Below are positions 29,490 through 40,381 of a DNA stretch of 64,000 nucleotides, one piece after another. The stretch spans positions 496,001 through 560,000 of the forward strand of contig NZ_CP015102.1 of NCBI RefSeq assembly GCF_002214485.1. Reading direction: 5' to 3'. How positions within the stretch are numbered: the stretch's first letter is position 1; every line of letters begins with the position of its first letter. This stretch comes from Thermococcus pacificus. GTDB taxonomy: Archaea > Methanobacteriota_B > Thermococci > Thermococcales > Thermococcaceae. The translations under genes were made by a program, and so were the position numbers. The notes under the pieces are model-generated. The model did no database searches. It was not told the DNA's origin and was given only the letters and a program-made list of their open reading frames with translations.

Positions 29490-29798
29490 TCACTCCCCTG
29501 GCCCGTTCACGCAGGACATGTTCATGGCTAAGAGCATCTCGACGTAGCCGCTCTCGAGGTTCTTCTTTATTTTTTCCGCGAGGGATTTTAGCTCGTCAAC
29601 CGTGAGCGGGCTCTTTGTTCTGAGCCATTTAATCTTTCCGTCGTTCTTATCAAGGACGACTATTTCTCCCTCAGTAATAAGCGGGACGTAGTTCATCTTT
29701 ATCCCGTAGAGCTCTTCAGCGAAGGCGAGCTTCGCCCTCATAAGTTCGAGATAGTTGGCCAGGTCTTCCCCGAGAATCCGCCTGAGTTCCCTCTCCAT
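29490..29798 (-). CDS. Hypothetical protein (102 aa)
   Basis: A small soluble protein: a helical N-terminus (MERELRRILGEDLANYLELM), a central strand region (GEIVVLDKNDGKIKWLRT) and a C-terminal helix ending in MNMSCVNGPGE with one Cys. The ATG at 29798 has GGTGGGAG immediately upstream. It ends exactly next to the MoaD-like stop on the other strand. Not recognised; no functional clue. Confidence 0.6.
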   Translation of the reverse strand: MERELRRILGEDLANYLELMRAKLAFAEELYGIKMNYVPLITEGEIVVLDKNDGKIKWLRTKSPLTVDELKSLAEKIKKNLESGYVEMLLAMNMSCVNGPGE

Positions 29799-29925
29799 TC
29801 TCCCACCGCCAGAAACTCGATGCACACCCTTATTAACCTATCGGGCAGTTATGGGTAAAAATGTCCGTCTTTTCCGGGCCGAAAGGGAAATAAGGGACGA
29901 AGATGTATCACTCACGGTGAGACTT

Positions 29926-31662
29926 ATGTTCATGAAGTACGCCCACCACTTCCACGCATACCAGCCCGGCGATATAGTCTACGTTCATGACGGCGACGGT
30001 TCAAAGCCGATAGAGTACGAGGAAAGAAAGAGCCCTGTCGCGGTTAAAATCCGCGGTGAAGAGGTCAGAGGCGAGAACTGGACGCGGGCAATGCTCTACT
30101 CCTACGAGCACATCTCGGACACACTTTCCAGGATGAAGGGGATAAGCGTGGACATAGAGCCCTTCACATTTCTCATGCTCCTGCGGTACCACAGAAAAGC
30201 CTTCGAGGAAACCGTTGGCCTTCTCCAGGGGTTTGATGCCGTTCCGACAACGCCCTTCCACCCGATAGTTCCCCACCTCGACGAGTTTGAACAGAGAATC
30301 CTTGCAAAGGTTTCCTTCGACTTCTACACCCCTTTCACCGGTGAGAAGGACGTCATCGGCTACTGGCTTCCTGAGGCGGTGATAACCCGGAAAAGCGCTT
30401 CCATAGTTGAGTCCTCGACGGACAAAAGGCTCGTCTTCCTCTTAGACGAGAGACAGCTCCTCTATGACTTTCCGCAGGCCAAGCACTCCTGCAACCGCTA
30501 TGGAAATTCCTTCGTCTTTGGGAGGGAGTGGCGCATAAGCGATGCTTTCGCCTTCAACACCCTCGACGTTCCTGGGTTAGTTTCAGCTACCCTCGCCTAC
30601 CGCGACGACTACAAGGAGAACCTCGGCGTTCCCTATCTTCTCTTCACAGCCAGCGACCTCGAGAGTCTCCTCGGAAACCCTGCTCAACTTGACCGCTTCA
30701 CCGCATGGATGGGGGGCCTTGAAGAGAACGGCGTCGAGCGCGTCTCGGCGATGGAGTTTGTCAGGAAAAAGCTCTCCGGGGAGTTCAGGCGCCTCGACGG
30801 CGAATGCTCATTCGAGATGGGAGTTAAAGACTACTCCGCATGGAGCGACTACTTTGATTTAAGCCTCGACGGCAAGACGAGCGATTCGAGGTGGCTCGGC
30901 TATCGCAGGGCCGATGGAAAGGTCTTCGCGAGGGAAGTGAAGGGAAGAAAGGTGAGCCAGGTCTGGAAGGTAGCCTTCACGAGGCTCTTCGAGGAACTAA
31001 ACCGGTTTGTGAGACTCGGCGTGCTGAAGGGCCTTGAAGATCTCGGTGTTGGTTCTCAAAACGCCGAGGAGTTCCTCGTCCGCTACGCGAGGGTCTTCTT
31101 CAGGGACTACTACGATTACTTTGGGGTGGAGACCTCGCTCGGCTACGTCCTCGAACCCGTGAACGGCGATAGAGAGGCCCTCAAACTTGGAAGGGCCTAC
31201 TACCTGATGCTCCTCGCCAACCACTCCTGCCCGCGCTTCTGGGAGAACCTCGACACGCGCGTTTCCTTTGGCAATGTCTCAGCAATAGCCAAGGCCATTA
31301 TCGAGCTTATGAGATATTTTGACGGCAGCGAAACCAAGAGCATCTTCATAGAGGCCTACCTGAGGCTCCTCAACTTCGAAGGCCTTCACCACCTCTGGGA
31401 CCTCGGCTCGATGGAGGGCCTTGAGGGATGGGAAACAACTGAGAATGCCTGGAGCGAGGCGCTTAAACCGGAGGTTCCCAACAGCGGCTATAACGTCGTC
31501 ACGAGGGCGGCCCTCTACGTCGGGAAGCGCGATCTGCGGGGCGAGCTTCGTTCTCTTATCGAGCCCTACAACCTCGAGTGGGCCGTCGCCGACACCGGCC
31601 ACATACCAGGTGAGGTTCACGGCCACTGGGAAAATTCGGAGTGGTGTGAACACAGAAACTGA
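29926..31662 (+). CDS. Orphan GH57-like glycosidase
   Basis: A roughly 578-residue intracellular protein. The N-terminus HHFHAYQPGD resembles the GH57 first motif (HxHQP), though the spacing and residues differ, and GYWLPEAV (Glu near residue 150) matches the GH57 nucleophile motif. A helical C-terminal region follows, as in many GH57 proteins. The ATG at 29926 follows GGTGAG by 5 bases; a longer open frame from 29755 would overlap the divergent gene. The substrate is unknown: alpha-glucans are usual for the family but sequence divergence leaves this open, and it is not part of the maltodextrin cluster. Confidence 0.65.
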   Translation: MFMKYAHHFHAYQPGDIVYVHDGDGSKPIEYEERKSPVAVKIRGEEVRGENWTRAMLYSYEHISDTLSRMKGISVDIEPFTFLMLLRYHRKAFEETVGLLQGFDAVPTTPFHPIVPHLDEFEQRILAKVSFDFYTPFTGEKDVIGYWLPEAVITRKSASIVESSTDKRLVFLLDERQLLYDFPQAKHSCNRYGNSFVFGREWRISDAFAFNTLDVPGLVSATLAYRDDYKENLGVPYLLFTASDLESLLGNPAQLDRFTAWMGGLEENGVERVSAMEFVRKKLSGEFRRLDGECSFEMGVKDYSAWSDYFDLSLDGKTSDSRWLGYRRADGKVFAREVKGRKVSQVWKVAFTRLFEELNRFVRLGVLKGLEDLGVGSQNAEEFLVRYARVFFRDYYDYFGVETSLGYVLEPVNGDREALKLGRAYYLMLLANHSCPRFWENLDTRVSFGNVSAIAKAIIELMRYFDGSETKSIFIEAYLRLLNFEGLHHLWDLGSMEGLEGWETTENAWSEALKPEVPNSGYNVVTRAALYVGKRDLRGELRSLIEPYNLEWAVADTGHIPGEVHGHWENSEWCEHRN

Positions 31663-31757
31663 TGCCCGCAGTTTTCCCTGACCTTTCGTTCCCTTTTTGG
31701 GAAGCCTAACATTTAAAACCTCCGCGAGGAATAATCACATAAGTCCATCGATGGGGG

Positions 31758-31982
31758 ATGGAAATGCAGGACTCAAAACCAGAGAAAGGTAAAATAGTGG
31801 ACGAGCCCCTGCTGACGAAACTGGGCGGAAAGGGATACCTGGAGCTGAAGCGTATCGTACAGAAAGTGAGTGAGAGCCTTGAACGGCATAGGAAGTCCCT
31901 GCTGCTACTTCAGGTTCCACTTCTCTCTGCTCAGGAAGAGATACGCGCTCTGCTCCAGCTCCTTGGGAGCGTAGTCTGCTAA
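31758..31982 (+). CDS. Possible truncated small gene overlapping the cca 3' end
   Basis: An ATG preceded by GGGGAT and by a TTTAAAA box (about 31711-31717) opens a 74-codon frame. The first 50 residues are charged and helical (KIVDEPLLTKLGGKGYLELK) and look protein-like; the rest is antisense to the last codons of cca. This may be the 5' remnant of a gene cut off at the cca boundary, or a chance frame. No homologue is recognised. Confidence 0.25.
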   Translation: MEMQDSKPEKGKIVDEPLLTKLGGKGYLELKRIVQKVSESLERHRKSLLLLQVPLLSAQEEIRALLQLLGSVVC

Positions 31983-33269
31983 GACATCCGCCAGTTTTAT
32001 CATTTCTCGAATCCCCTTGCCCAGGGCCACTTGGTTCTTTTCGAGGAGCTCTGAGATAACGTCGACGATGTTCTCTTTCACCCTCTTCTCCGCGTAGAGC
32101 CGCTTCCCCCTCACCCAGACCCTTTCGTTTTTCCTGTAGAAGTCCAGCCCCCTCTCGGTGAAGAACTCCGGGCCGGGCTTTATCGTTACCCTCTCACGTT
32201 CAACCCTATCGAGTTCGAGCATTATGAATGCTTTATCGCCTGAGTACCCGTAATCCCAACCAAAGACTCTGAAGCCTTCCCGTTCCAGGGCCTTCTCAAA
32301 ACCCCGCGCGCTCCTTTCGAGCTGAGGCAGGAGGAGGTCGTCTACTAAGTCCGGCTTCTCGAAGGCCAGCACCACAAGGTGGGTTCCCTTCCTCCTGAGC
32401 TCATCCAGGTAGTTCCCTGCCCTAGGTTTCTCGGGGAAGAAAAACTTCGTCGAGGGCTCCTCAAGGAATTTCATTGCTTTGAAATAAAAAATCCCATATC
32501 GCTCCCAGCCCAGGTTTGCCGCGACGTTCCTCCTCGGATCGACGGGGTCTATGACTATAAGCGGCCTGTCCTCATCGGCTTCCCTCTTGACGGTGTTCAT
32601 TGCGGTTTCGTACTCGCGCTTGAGCCAGTTTCCGGGGTCGATTATCTTCTGCCTCAGTATGAAGTCGGCCTTTTCAAGGACCTCCAGGAATGAGCCGTAT
32701 TTTATAACCAGAATCTCGGCAAGGTAGCCCGAGAAACCGCGCACGTAAATTTCACTACCGTAGGCGTTAATACCCTTCAAAAAGCGCTTGAGGAGGCGGA
32801 CTTCATCGTTTTTTCCCCTGATGTTCTCGTTCACCCACTCCGTGTGGAGTATCGAGCGGTCGACGGCCGTCCTGACGTCCTTCCAGCTCTTAACGTCGTA
32901 GCAGGGCACCAGATCAACGCTCACCCCTCTATATCGCGCCCTCACGTACGGATGCTCCGCGTAGGCAATCTCATAGGAGTCGAGCCTCTCGGCCATGGCC
33001 TTTCCGAGCTCCAGGCCTTTCTCCCGGAGCTCTTCAAGGGGAGTTTCGAGCGGAAAAGCCAAGAAAAGGTCAACGTCGTGGTCTCCAGCGAGATAAGTGT
33101 CCTTCGCGAGGGAGCCGACGAAGTAGGGCTTAACGTCGAGGCCGAGCTCCTCAATGGTCTCCACGGCGAGCTCCTCAAGTTCCCTCATCAGGTTCTCGAT
33201 GAAGGCTCTCTCTTCTTCTGTTGGCCTGATTTGCTGTAGGACTTCCTTGATGACGGACTCGGCGTCCAT
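31905..33269 (-). CDS. cca: Archaeal CCA-adding enzyme (tRNA nucleotidyltransferase)
   Basis: About 454 residues, normal for archaeal class I CCA-adding enzymes, which build or repair the 3' CCA of tRNA without a template. The nucleotidyltransferase signature GSLAKDTYLAGDHDVDLFL (about residues 50-70) carries the catalytic Asp pair; RYRGVSVDLVPCYDV has the third carboxylate, and RFLKGINAYGSEIYVRGFSG lies in the central domain. The ATG at 33269 follows GAGGTG; an upstream GTG two codons earlier is less well placed. Ends 10 bases before thpR's reading direction begins, on the same strand. Confidence 0.94.
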   Translation of the reverse strand: MDAESVIKEVLQQIRPTEEERAFIENLMRELEELAVETIEELGLDVKPYFVGSLAKDTYLAGDHDVDLFLAFPLETPLEELREKGLELGKAMAERLDSYEIAYAEHPYVRARYRGVSVDLVPCYDVKSWKDVRTAVDRSILHTEWVNENIRGKNDEVRLLKRFLKGINAYGSEIYVRGFSGYLAEILVIKYGSFLEVLEKADFILRQKIIDPGNWLKREYETAMNTVKREADEDRPLIVIDPVDPRRNVAANLGWERYGIFYFKAMKFLEEPSTKFFFPEKPRAGNYLDELRRKGTHLVVLAFEKPDLVDDLLLPQLERSARGFEKALEREGFRVFGWDYGYSGDKAFIMLELDRVERERVTIKPGPEFFTERGLDFYRKNERVWVRGKRLYAEKRVKENIVDVISELLEKNQVALGKGIREMIKLADVLADYAPKELEQSAYLFLSREKWNLK

Positions 33270-33278
33270 GCTCACACC

Positions 33279-33833
33279 TCATTCCGCCAGCTCGAACCTC
33301 GCCACCGTCTCGTAGATCGGTCCCTTCGGAGTCAGCGTGCTCTTCTTGAGCTCTATCGCGTTGACCTCGAACTCCCCAAATTCCTCGTTGGCAAGGTCTT
33401 TCAGCGCCATCGCCAGCTCAAGCTTATCCTTCACGAACTTGACGCGGCCAATGGTTATGTGGGCAACGAAGTCTTTTTCCTTCTTGAAGCCCAAGCGACG
33501 CATCTCCCTCTCCACATCGGCCGCTATCGCCTTTATGCCCTCGTCGTTCTCTATGCCGGCCCAGATTACCCTCACGTAGTTGGGATTCGGGAAGACGCCG
33601 ATGCCCCTAACTCTAACGCGGTGCTTTTTGTGCTTCTTGGCTATCTCCTCCAGGGACTTCTTGACTTCCTCAGCTGTTGCTTCGTCAATCTCGCCGAGGA
33701 ACTTCAGCGTTACGTGAAAGTTTTCGCGCTCGACGAACTTTATCTTTGCCGCTTTGCTCCCTATCCTCTCCTGGGCCTTCAAGAGATTGTCCCTAACTTC
33801 GTCGCTGACCTCTACCGCTATGAACGCCCTCAT
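33279..33833 (-). CDS. thpR: RNA 2',3'-cyclic phosphodiesterase (2H family, ThpR/LigT)
   Basis: A 184-residue two-histidine phosphoesterase. Both catalytic HxTx motifs are visible: FHVTLKFLG (about 41) and HITIGRVKF (about 127). Members hydrolyse 2',3'-cyclic phosphates on RNA and can ligate tRNA halves in vitro. It is the gene just upstream of cca with 9 bases between, so a small RNA-processing operon is likely. GGTGGTGTT precedes the ATG. Confidence 0.92.
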   Translation of the reverse strand: MRAFIAVEVSDEVRDNLLKAQERIGSKAAKIKFVERENFHVTLKFLGEIDEATAEEVKKSLEEIAKKHKKHRVRVRGIGVFPNPNYVRVIWAGIENDEGIKAIAADVEREMRRLGFKKEKDFVAHITIGRVKFVKDKLELAMALKDLANEEFGEFEVNAIELKKSTLTPKGPIYETVARFELAE

Positions 33834-33890
33834 AACACCACCTAGAAAAGTTGGAGAAAGGGGTTAAAGGGGTTTTCGGGGAGTTCCTTA

Positions 33891-34208
33891 TTAGCCTCCT
33901 CTGAAGAACCATTCGACGATGATCACTATTCCCAGCTCGATGATTAGGCCCAAGAGTGCAAAGTACTCTTCTTTGAGTGGAATGAGGAATGCCAAAGCAA
34001 GCCAAAGGAGAGTGAAGGCGCCTATCACTGTTAATTCTGCTGTTGGAATGTTTCTGTCGAGGTAGCTCCCGAGCACTATCATGAATACTAACCCTCCAAT
34101 TTGGATCCACATCCATGGGCGATTTACTTGTCGTGGGAAATCCATGAATGTTAGTGCAAAAAGGAAGAGGAAATAAATGAATGGAAGAACGAAAGTCCAG
34201 CGTCTCAT
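33891..34208 (-). CDS. Small three-helix membrane protein, partner of the secreted protein upstream
   Basis: A 105-residue protein with hydrophobic helices at about 5-22, 34-48 and 57-100 and a short cytoplasmic basic tail. A GAGGTG site precedes the ATG. It begins 11 bases after the stop of the secreted protein gene, so the two form one operon, and both are AT-rich compared with their surroundings. No family recognised. Size, topology and pairing resemble immunity proteins that accompany secreted peptides, but there is no sequence support for that role. Confidence 0.6.
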   Translation of the reverse strand: MRRWTFVLPFIYFLFLFALTFMDFPRQVNRPWMWIQIGGLVFMIVLGSYLDRNIPTAELTVIGAFTLLWLALAFLIPLKEEYFALLGLIIELGIVIIVEWFFRGG

Positions 34209-34219
34209 GGTTTTTCACC

Positions 34220-35104
34220 TCAGGGATTTGATAGGTGGTAGTCATTTTTAAGTGTGTAGCTGGCTATCCTTAGATATTTTAAAACAGGTCCGTATTCATA
34301 CCCCGGAGGTATCCAGCGCCAGTGATATTCCCATTTCCAAGCGAACCATACCCATAAGCAGCCATGCTCATCCAAAAGGTAGTTTCCAAATGTTATCCCT
34401 GCTGCCAGGCCAGTTATGGCTCCAATAACAGCGCCTGGCACGTTGGCGAAGTAAGCACCTATAGCAGCACCTAGTGCAGTTGGTCCAGCGTCTAGGAGAA
34501 ACTTTGATTTCGCCCAGGAGAAGTGTAAGTGCGTGAGCTTATTGCCTTTTATTGAAGCAGTATCCCATGGTTCTATTCCATAGTACTCATAATCTGGATG
34601 CGGGTACCGTATCATGTAGCCTTTGACAAAGTACACTCCGTCCCACCAGTAATGTTGCTGTGTGGTTAAGGTCATAATGTTACTTGACTCCTTGTTAATC
34701 CCTGGCTTTGATATTAACTGCTTTGTTTTCAAGCCTGGATCTATCATGTTTATTGGGGTTCTTATAGAGTATGTGGTCCCGGAAGTATCTTCCATGGTCA
34801 GTATGTATGAATCATTTATCTTGGTGGACGTTAGGTGGACAACGTCAATTATCTCACCTGTAGTTGTGTTTGTGATAATTATTTTTGCTTCTATGCCATT
34901 GGTCCTATAGTCTACTAAAAGGTCTCCAAAAACAAAGGTCTGTCTCGTGGGGGTATCCACCAAGAGTTTAGTTGGGAACTCCTTCATAACCACTGCTTTT
35001 GTGTGGGAATTTTGGGAGGGACTCGGCATCGCTGCTGCGCTTCCCGCTGCCATTCCGATCATCAGCAGTCCCAGCAGGACTGCGAACAAAGGCTTCCACT
35101 TCAA
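34220..35104 (-). CDS. Secreted protein with glycine-zipper hairpin and Trp-rich tail
   Basis: About 294 residues from a TTG start at 35104, chosen because GAGGTGA is correctly spaced (5 bases) and the resulting N-terminus MKWKPLFAVLLGLLMIGMAA is a clean signal peptide; the longer frame from 35146 lacks this. A polar beta-type region (about 30-190) is followed by a small-residue hydrophobic hairpin at about 200-240 (GPTALGAAIGAYFA, NVPGAVIGAITGLAAGI) and an aromatic segment CLWVWFAWKWEYHWRW. The hairpin looks membrane-inserting, like those of pore-forming peptides. No known family. Codon use is AT-rich, suggesting transfer. Confidence 0.55.
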   Translation of the reverse strand: MKWKPLFAVLLGLLMIGMAAGSAAAMPSPSQNSHTKAVVMKEFPTKLLVDTPTRQTFVFGDLLVDYRTNGIEAKIIITNTTTGEIIDVVHLTSTKINDSYILTMEDTSGTTYSIRTPINMIDPGLKTKQLISKPGINKESSNIMTLTTQQHYWWDGVYFVKGYMIRYPHPDYEYYGIEPWDTASIKGNKLTHLHFSWAKSKFLLDAGPTALGAAIGAYFANVPGAVIGAITGLAAGITFGNYLLDEHGCLWVWFAWKWEYHWRWIPPGYEYGPVLKYLRIASYTLKNDYHLSNP

Positions 35105-35152
35105 GGGGTTCACCTCTGCAATGGTTGTGCAATACTGATTATGCAACTTTTC

Positions 35153-35162
35153 CTTATAAGTC
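35153..35162 (-). promoter_or_regulatory. TATA box of the secreted-hairpin operon
   Basis: Minus-strand ACTTATAAGG about 50 bases before the TTG start, preceded by purine-rich GGAAAG as BRE. Confidence 0.5.
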
Positions 35163-35167
35163 TTTCC

Positions 35168-35184
35168 TTTTACTTAAAGTAAAA
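35168..35184. promoter_or_regulatory. Perfect palindrome next to the promoter (candidate operator)
   Basis: TTTTACTTAAAGTAAAA is a perfect 8-bp inverted repeat around a single base. It lies directly upstream of the BRE/TATA element of the secreted-hairpin gene, a location where archaeal activators or repressors bind. No known regulator is matched. Confidence 0.45.
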
Positions 35185-35321
35185 ATTCTTACTTGTTTTT
35201 TTCGAGTATAAATTCGTTTGGAGTTGCGTTTTTCAGTTAGGATGATTCAAAAGAAGGCCGAGTAAAGGAGTTGCATGAAGATGCAAGTGGGTGCAAGTGG
35301 AAGAATCAAAAAGTTAAAACC

Positions 35322-35786
35322 TCACTCCCTCACGACGACCGGGAACTCCTCCCAGGGGAAGACGACCCACTTGTCGGTTCTGAAGACGTAGAAGTCCGGC
35401 ACGACCTTCGTCCAGGGCTTCATGCTGAGGCAGACGACCTTAACCTCGCTCGCTCCAGCTTTTTTAACCTCGTCGATGACGACCTCAAGCGTCTTCCCCG
35501 TGTCGCTGACGTCGTCGACGATTACCACCTTCTTGCCCTTGAACTCGCCGTGGAGGGGTATGGTTATCACGGGCTTCTCCATTCTCTCGTCAATCCCCTT
35601 GTAGAACTTGACATCGATGACCTTGACCTCAACGTCGCCGAGGATGTGGCTGAGCCTCACGGCTGGAATGAGTCCGCCCCTCGCAACTCCGACTATCACA
35701 TCCGGCATGAAATTTTTCCTCAGTTCATCAGCCAATGCAAATATCGCCCTGTCAACCTGCCACCAGGTGAGATAGACCTTGTCCAT
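35322..35786 (-). CDS. Purine phosphoribosyltransferase (xanthine/guanine/hypoxanthine type)
   Basis: A 154-residue type I phosphoribosyltransferase that salvages purine bases using PRPP. The PRPP loop VVIVDDVSDTGKT is at about residues 86-98, and GVARGGLIPAVRLSHILG is the early PPi-binding loop. TDKWVVFPWEEFP near the C-terminus is typical of the XGPRT-like group in Thermococcales. A GGGGTG site precedes the ATG. Precise base preference is not decidable from sequence. Confidence 0.87.
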   Translation of the reverse strand: MDKVYLTWWQVDRAIFALADELRKNFMPDVIVGVARGGLIPAVRLSHILGDVEVKVIDVKFYKGIDERMEKPVITIPLHGEFKGKKVVIVDDVSDTGKTLEVVIDEVKKAGASEVKVVCLSMKPWTKVVPDFYVFRTDKWVVFPWEEFPVVVRE

Positions 35787-35880
35787 GTCAACACCCCCGA
35801 ATACCCAAAGTTAGGGCCGGTTCACTTAAGGCTTTCCTCTGAGTGGCAAAAGTTAAAACGTGGTCCTTAAAAAGGATGCT

Positions 35881-35898
35881 TTGACAGGAAAGTGTCAA
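35881..35898. repeat. Inverted repeat upstream of the phosphoribosyltransferase gene
   Basis: TTGACA-GGAAAG-TGTCAA has perfect 6-bp arms and a 6-base spacer. It sits about 95 bases upstream of the phosphoribosyltransferase start and 35 bases beyond the ribonucleotide reductase stop. It could be an operator or a terminator stem; neither is demonstrated. Confidence 0.3.
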
Positions 35899-35932
35899 TT
35901 TCTGGGAGAGCATAGAAATGGAAGAAAAGAGA

Positions 35933-38677
<2,745 letters not shown>

Positions 38678-38851
38678 TTACAGTTGTTTATCGCTGCCCC
38701 TTATAGTAAAAGCATCAGCTAACTGGTAAGCGGGCACTCCTAAATATACCTTGCCCCCTAGAAAGTTGCCGGGGTGACGAATTTATGCTCCGGAATTTGC
38801 CCCCTGCGTGAAGGGGTAAAAAAGAGAGATGTCGGATAATTTATCCAAATG

Positions 38852-39286
38852 TCAGAGGCCCTCGTAGACCAGCTTGAGTCTGTATGCGTGCTTGAGCTCT
38901 TCTCCACCCATCATTTTGAATATCTGAGCCAAAGATCCGTCCAGGATCGTGGCAAGCTTCATATACAGCTCGTAAGCGTGCTTCTCCCGTATCAAAGCCT
39001 CTATGACCAGCTCCTCCAGGCTCTCCGGCTCGGCCCTGGCGTCGTCCAGCATCGGCTCAAGGGACAGGGAGTCGAGGTAGTCTATAACCGCCGTCCCCTC
39101 GAGGGTTTTGCCCGAGAGCATGTCCTCTAGAGTCTTCCTGTGCCTGAGCTCTTCCTCGGCTATCAGCTGGAAGACCTCGGCCAGCTCCGGTCTCTCGAAG
39201 GTTGCGAAGGTCTCTCCAAGCTTGTGGAGGTTGTAGAGCTCGTTCTCCTGGTGAACGAGTCTCTCAAGCAGTTCATTGAGGTTCAT
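38852..39286 (-). CDS. Ferritin-like diiron four-helix protein
   Basis: A 144-residue all-helical protein with two Glu/His pairs typical of the rubrerythrin/ferritin superfamily: EEELRHRK (about 46-53) and EELKHAYR (about 128-135), plus Glu residues in helices 1 and 3 (HQENELYNLH, REKHAYELY). It should bind a diiron centre; roles could include peroxide reduction or iron handling. It lacks the rubredoxin domain of rubrerythrin. The ATG overlaps the upstream phosphatase stop by 4 bases, indicating translational coupling. Confidence 0.78.
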   Translation of the reverse strand: MNLNELLERLVHQENELYNLHKLGETFATFERPELAEVFQLIAEEELRHRKTLEDMLSGKTLEGTAVIDYLDSLSLEPMLDDARAEPESLEELVIEALIREKHAYELYMKLATILDGSLAQIFKMMGGEELKHAYRLKLVYEGL

Positions 39287-40101
39287 CCTTCCTCCTCCAG
39301 CTTGACTTTGAGGTACTCAATGAGTTCCTTAACGCTCGGCAGGACTATGTCCGGCCTTATTCCACTCTTCTCAATGTCTTCGAGGCCGCTTACGCCCGTC
39401 AGGACCATTATCGCCTTCATCCCAAAGCGCTTCGCGAAGGCTATGTCGGTGTCAAGCCTGTCTCCAACCATCCAGATCTCTTCAACCCCATCGAGCTTCT
39501 CCCTAGCGACCTCGTAAGCTGGTTCATTGGGCTTGCCTATTATAAGGGGCTCGACGTCCGTTGATGCCTTCAGCGCGGCTATTATTGCACCTGCGCCGGG
39601 GTAGAGGCCTTCCTCAGCTGGATACGTCGTGTCCGGGTTCGTGCCTATAAAGCGCGCCCCGTTCCTTATCGCCAGTGTGGCGTACTTGAGCTTCTCGTAG
39701 GTTAAATAGGGGTCGAGGCCGACGACGACGTATTTGACCTCCTTCCACCCGCCGTTTCCGGCCTCTTCAACGCCTACAACGCCCCAGCCGAGGCGTTCCA
39801 TCTCCTTCAGCAGGCCATCGCCGCCGATGACGAAGATCCTTCCGGGTTCGAAGTGCTTCTCCATGTAGAGCCTCGTCGCAAGGCCCGACGTGACGATTCT
39901 CTCTTCAGAAACGTCTATGCCCATCGAGAGAAGCTTCTCGCGGTACATTGAGGGGTCTCTGGTGGAGTTGTTGGTGAGAAATATGAATGGAATCCCCCAC
40001 TCCTTCAGGAAGTTTATCAGCTCCCCCGCTCCTTCCACCGGTTTGTTCCCTCGGTAGAGCACACCGTCCATGTCGAAAATGAGACCGATCCCTCCACTCA
40101 T
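39283..40101 (-). CDS. HAD-IIA family sugar phosphatase (NagD-like)
   Basis: About 272 residues. Motif I is FDMDGVLYRG (nucleophile Asp), motif II is the Thr/Ser of LTNNSTRD, motif III Lys lies in GKPNEPAYEVA, and motif IV is MVGDRLDTDIAFAKRFG. The cap sits between motifs II and III (type IIA). Such enzymes dephosphorylate small sugar or nucleotide phosphates; the substrate is unknown. The ATG at 40101 is chosen over 40119 because TTTTAAA at about 40124-40130 would place the transcription start at the 40101 codon. Confidence 0.87.
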   Translation of the reverse strand: MSGGIGLIFDMDGVLYRGNKPVEGAGELINFLKEWGIPFIFLTNNSTRDPSMYREKLLSMGIDVSEERIVTSGLATRLYMEKHFEPGRIFVIGGDGLLKEMERLGWGVVGVEEAGNGGWKEVKYVVVGLDPYLTYEKLKYATLAIRNGARFIGTNPDTTYPAEEGLYPGAGAIIAALKASTDVEPLIIGKPNEPAYEVAREKLDGVEEIWMVGDRLDTDIAFAKRFGMKAIMVLTGVSGLEDIEKSGIRPDIVLPSVKELIEYLKVKLEEEG

Positions 40102-40381
40102 GAAGAAAGAAACGGCCATGGGTTTAAAAGTTCACTGGCTCAGAGAGGTTCCTGTTAATTTCATGCCAAGTATCTCACAAACGTGTCGGTCTTTGGCGCT
40201 CTTGTCGTGTGGAGTGCCGTGAATGGAGATTGAAGCAAAAGCTTCACAGCCCGGACTGGAACTGAAGCATGATCCATGGTTTGTGAAGACTGTGGGTTGA
40301 ATTAATGGCGAAGGTTCATGGCGAATGGAACTTCACTCCCGCCTTCCCAACGCGGTGCCCCTCACTATTCTCTGTTTCCAC
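40102..40381. other. Intergenic region without a supported gene
   Basis: About 240 bases between the phosphatase promoter and the nucleotidyltransferase stop. A short plus-strand frame starting ATGGAGATTGAAGC (about 40220) reads MEIEAKASQPGLELKHDPWF and stops; its composition suggests the tail of a vanished gene. No tRNA, C/D-box or repeat was identified. Confidence 0.4.

Noticed and set aside
35211-35321. Possible C/D-box guide RNA and short GTGCAAGTGG-type repeats
   Set aside because: An ATGATT near 35240 was checked, but no matching D box or second C'/D' pair is present; the repeated 9-mer occurs only twice.
40140-40381. Possible tail of a transposon-type gene (frame reading MEIEAKASQ)
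   Set aside because: Vague resemblance to tails of mobile-element genes could not be supported by any catalytic motif or end sequence.
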